From Calditrichota bacterium (GTDB lineage Bacteria; Zhuqueibacterota; Zhuqueibacteria; Zhuqueibacterales; Geothermadaptataceae): a DNA stretch of 8,351 bases. Under the pieces are notes generated by a model. That model searched no databases. It saw only the letters and a program-made list of their open reading frames with translations, and was not told where the DNA came from. The stretch spans positions 1 to 8,351 of the forward strand of contig QQUM01000531.1 in assembly GCA_008501545.1 (NCBI GenBank). The letters are read 5' to 3'. This document shows, piece after piece, positions 6,533 to 8,351 of this stretch. Positions within the stretch are counted from its first letter, which is position 1, and every line of letters begins with the position of its first letter. Made by a program: the position numbers and the translations under genes.

Positions 6533-7519
6533 ATGGCAGGTAAACACCGGGATATCACAGCAGTTGAGGAATTGAGCGAAGCCTACAAGGACATACTGCA
6601 GCAGACCGGAAAGATTATCATCGGACAGGAAAAAATCATCAATGAACTGATCATTTCTCTGCTCTCCCGCGGTCACTGTCTGCTGGTTGGCGTGCCGGGT
6701 CTTGCGAAAACACTGCTTATCAGTACACTCGCCCAGGTTCTCGATCTGAAATTCAATCGCATTCAGTTTACACCGGACCTCATGCCATCAGACATTACCG
6801 GCACCGAGTTCATCGAGGAAAACCGCAGCGATGGCAGCAAGCAATTTAAATTTATCCGCGGTCCCGTATTCGCTAATATTGTGCTGGCAGACGAAATAAA
6901 CCGCACACCACCCAAAACCCAGGCTGCACTGCTGCAGGCCATGCAGGAACACGAGGTTACCGCCGCCGGCGAAACCTATAAATTAACCGAACCTTTTTTC
7001 GTTTTGGCAACCCAGAATCCAATTGAACAGGAAGGAACCTACCCCTTACCCGAAGCACAATTGGACCGCTTCATGTTTAATCTCTGGGTCGATTATCCGA
7101 CCTTTGAAGAAGAAAAAACCATCGTGAAATCCACCACCGGCGAATACAAAGCAGACCTGCAAAAAATACTCAACGCCGAACAGATTATCGCATTGCAGGA
7201 TCTTATTCGCCGTGTGCCGGTCGCGGATAACGTGGTTGAATATGCGGTAAAACTCGTGCGCATGACCAGACCGCAGGAAGGATCACCTGACTTTATCCAG
7301 CAATACACCCGCTGGGGCGCTGGACCGCGCGCATCGCAGTTTCTCATACTCGGCGCCAAAACACGTGCTTTGCTCGACAGCCGCACAACGCCAAATATTG
7401 ACGATGTCAAAGCCATCGCAGTGCCGGTTTTGCGCCACAGGATCGTAACCAACTTTTCCGCTGAAGCGGAAGGCATCGATTCCGTCAATCTGATTATACG
7501 ACTCCTTGAAAGTTTGTAA
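6533..7519 (+). CDS. MoxR-family AAA+ ATPase
   Basis: AAA+ ATPase of the MoxR family, chaperone-like enzymes that act together with von Willebrand A-domain partners to mature or remodel target proteins. It is 328 residues long, a normal size. Walker A is GVPGLAKT (53-60), Walker B is VLADE (117-121, in LADEINRTPPKTQ), and sensor 1 is ATQNP (159-163) in the signature ATQNPIEQEGTYPLPEAQLD. The arginine finger is probably Arg179 in PEAQLDRF. The C-terminal part with WGAGPRASQFLILGAK is the MoxR lid region. The ATG at 6533 has AGGAGG at 6523-6528 (spacing 4, a little short), which favours it over the in-frame TTG at 6509. The next gene begins 4 bases after its TAA, so the two form an operon. The exact client of this subgroup is unknown. 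Confidence 0.95.
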   Translation: MAGKHRDITAVEELSEAYKDILQQTGKIIIGQEKIINELIISLLSRGHCLLVGVPGLAKTLLISTLAQVLDLKFNRIQFTPDLMPSDITGTEFIEENRSDGSKQFKFIRGPVFANIVLADEINRTPPKTQAALLQAMQEHEVTAAGETYKLTEPFFVLATQNPIEQEGTYPLPEAQLDRFMFNLWVDYPTFEEEKTIVKSTTGEYKADLQKILNAEQIIALQDLIRRVPVADNVVEYAVKLVRMTRPQEGSPDFIQQYTRWGAGPRASQFLILGAKTRALLDSRTTPNIDDVKAIAVPVLRHRIVTNFSAEAEGIDSVNLIIRLLESL

Positions 7520-7523
7520 TTCG

Positions 7524-8351
7524 ATGCCGGATAAAACAGAAAATTACAACCGCTACCTCGATCCAAAGTACATTTCCACGATTTCCGGTCTTGATCTGCG
7601 TGCCAAACTCGTCGTTGAAGGATTTATAGCCGGACTGCACAAAAGCCCCTACCACGGATTCAGCGTCGAGTTTGCCGAACACCGGCAATACATGCCCGGC
7701 GATGAATTAAAACATGTGGACTGGAAAGTATACGGCAAAACAAACCGCTTTTATGTCAAGCAATTCGAAGAAGAAACCAATTTAAAATGTTATCTGCTGA
7801 TGGACTGCAGCGCATCGATGGGTTATGCGAGCGGCAATATCAGCAAGTTTATCTACGCAAATTACCTCGCTGCAGCCCTGGCCTACTTGATGATTCGCCA
7901 CCAGCGCGATGCCGTCGGCCTCGTCACTTTCGATGAGAAAATCCGCACCATCATGCCAGCCCGGTCGATGTCCAGTTATCTGACTGATATATTGCGTACG
8001 CTCGATCAGACACAAACCACAGCGGGGACAAATATCGCCAGTGCTTTGGACACGATTGCCGAGCGAATGAAGCGGCGTGCTTTGGTGCTGATTTTTTCCG
8101 ATTTTTTCGATGAAGATCTCGATGCGGTCTTGCAGGGTTTAAAACATTTTCGCCACCGCAAGCACGAAGTCGTGCTGTTTCACATGCTCGATGCCCAGGA
8201 AATCAATTTTGGTTTTACCGAAGACACCCTCTTCCTCGACATGGAATCGGATGAAAAACTTCGCACACAGCCGGTTCACATCAAAAGCAGTTACCAACAA
8301 CTGTTCAACGAATTCCTCAAGACCATCAAGCAGTCCTGCCGTGACCAGAAC
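7524..8351 (+). CDS. DUF58 protein with vWA-like MIDAS, MoxR partner (3' end cut by window)
   Basis: The frame from ATG 7524 runs without a stop to the window edge, 276 residues; family members are about 290-300 long, so only a short tail is missing. The DUF58 signature is clear: YMPGDELKHVDWKVYGKTNR (56-75), then FYVKQFEEETNL (76-87). The following fold has a metal-ion-dependent adhesion site, with DCSAS (Asp94, Ser96, Ser98), a likely Thr169 in AGTNI, and Asp193 in FSDFFDE. No signal peptide or membrane segment is seen, so it is probably cytoplasmic. It starts 4 bases after moxR and has only a weak purine stretch upstream (GAAAG near 7508), so its translation is probably coupled to moxR. 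DUF58 proteins next to MoxR commonly precede membrane VWA proteins of the Bat type. Function beyond this pairing is not established by the sequence. Confidence 0.93.
   Translation, partial: MPDKTENYNRYLDPKYISTISGLDLRAKLVVEGFIAGLHKSPYHGFSVEFAEHRQYMPGDELKHVDWKVYGKTNRFYVKQFEEETNLKCYLLMDCSASMGYASGNISKFIYANYLAAALAYLMIRHQRDAVGLVTFDEKIRTIMPARSMSSYLTDILRTLDQTQTTAGTNIASALDTIAERMKRRALVLIFSDFFDEDLDAVLQGLKHFRHRKHEVVLFHMLDAQEINFGFTEDTLFLDMESDEKLRTQPVHIKSSYQQLFNEFLKTIKQSCRDQN

Overview
The window is 8351 bases of ordinary bacterial protein-coding DNA with moderate GC. It holds five genes, all on the plus strand, and two short repeat-bearing gaps. The organism looks Gram-negative, because it has a CzcA/CusA-type RND efflux pump, which needs an outer membrane. 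It has strong Shine-Dalgarno sites (GGAGG, AGGAGG), it carries selB and so probably decodes UGA as selenocysteine, and it makes pyridoxal phosphate by the deoxyxylulose-phosphate route (pdxB). PdxB is best known from Gammaproteobacteria. The mix of genes and repeats would also fit a lineage of the Calditrichota/FCB kind. I cannot settle the phylum by eye.

Layout: (1) 1-2861 is most of a heavy-metal RND permease gene, cut by the window's left edge. (2) 2862-3213 is a gap with an inverted copy plus two tandem direct copies of a small palindromic repeat, a triple 8-bp repeat and a weak promoter candidate. (3) 3214-5133 is selB and 5130-6287 is pdxB; they overlap in ATGA and are very probably one transcript. 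(4) 6288-6532 is a gap with a REP-like pair of facing hairpins, with a TATAAT in the spacer. (5) 6533-7519 is a MoxR-family AAA+ ATPase. It is followed after 4 bases by a DUF58 protein with a von Willebrand A-like MIDAS (7524 onward), cut by the right edge.

How the genes work together: the efflux gene is probably the last gene of a metal-resistance operon whose adaptor and outer-membrane genes would lie to the left. selB and pdxB form a translationally coupled pair. The only functional bridge I can propose is that selenocysteine synthase (SelA), which makes the cargo SelB delivers, needs PLP, the end product of the PdxB pathway. That is an inference, and no selA, selC or selD lies in the window. 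The MoxR/DUF58 pair is the standard start of a MoxR-DUF58-(Bat-like VWA proteins) cluster, which probably continues to the right.

I found no CRISPR array, tRNA, rRNA, transposase or phage gene, and no convincing undescribed multi-gene system. The most unusual items are the structured repeats in both gaps, the selB-pdxB coupling, and the identical TGA-TAA double stops that end both selB and pdxB.
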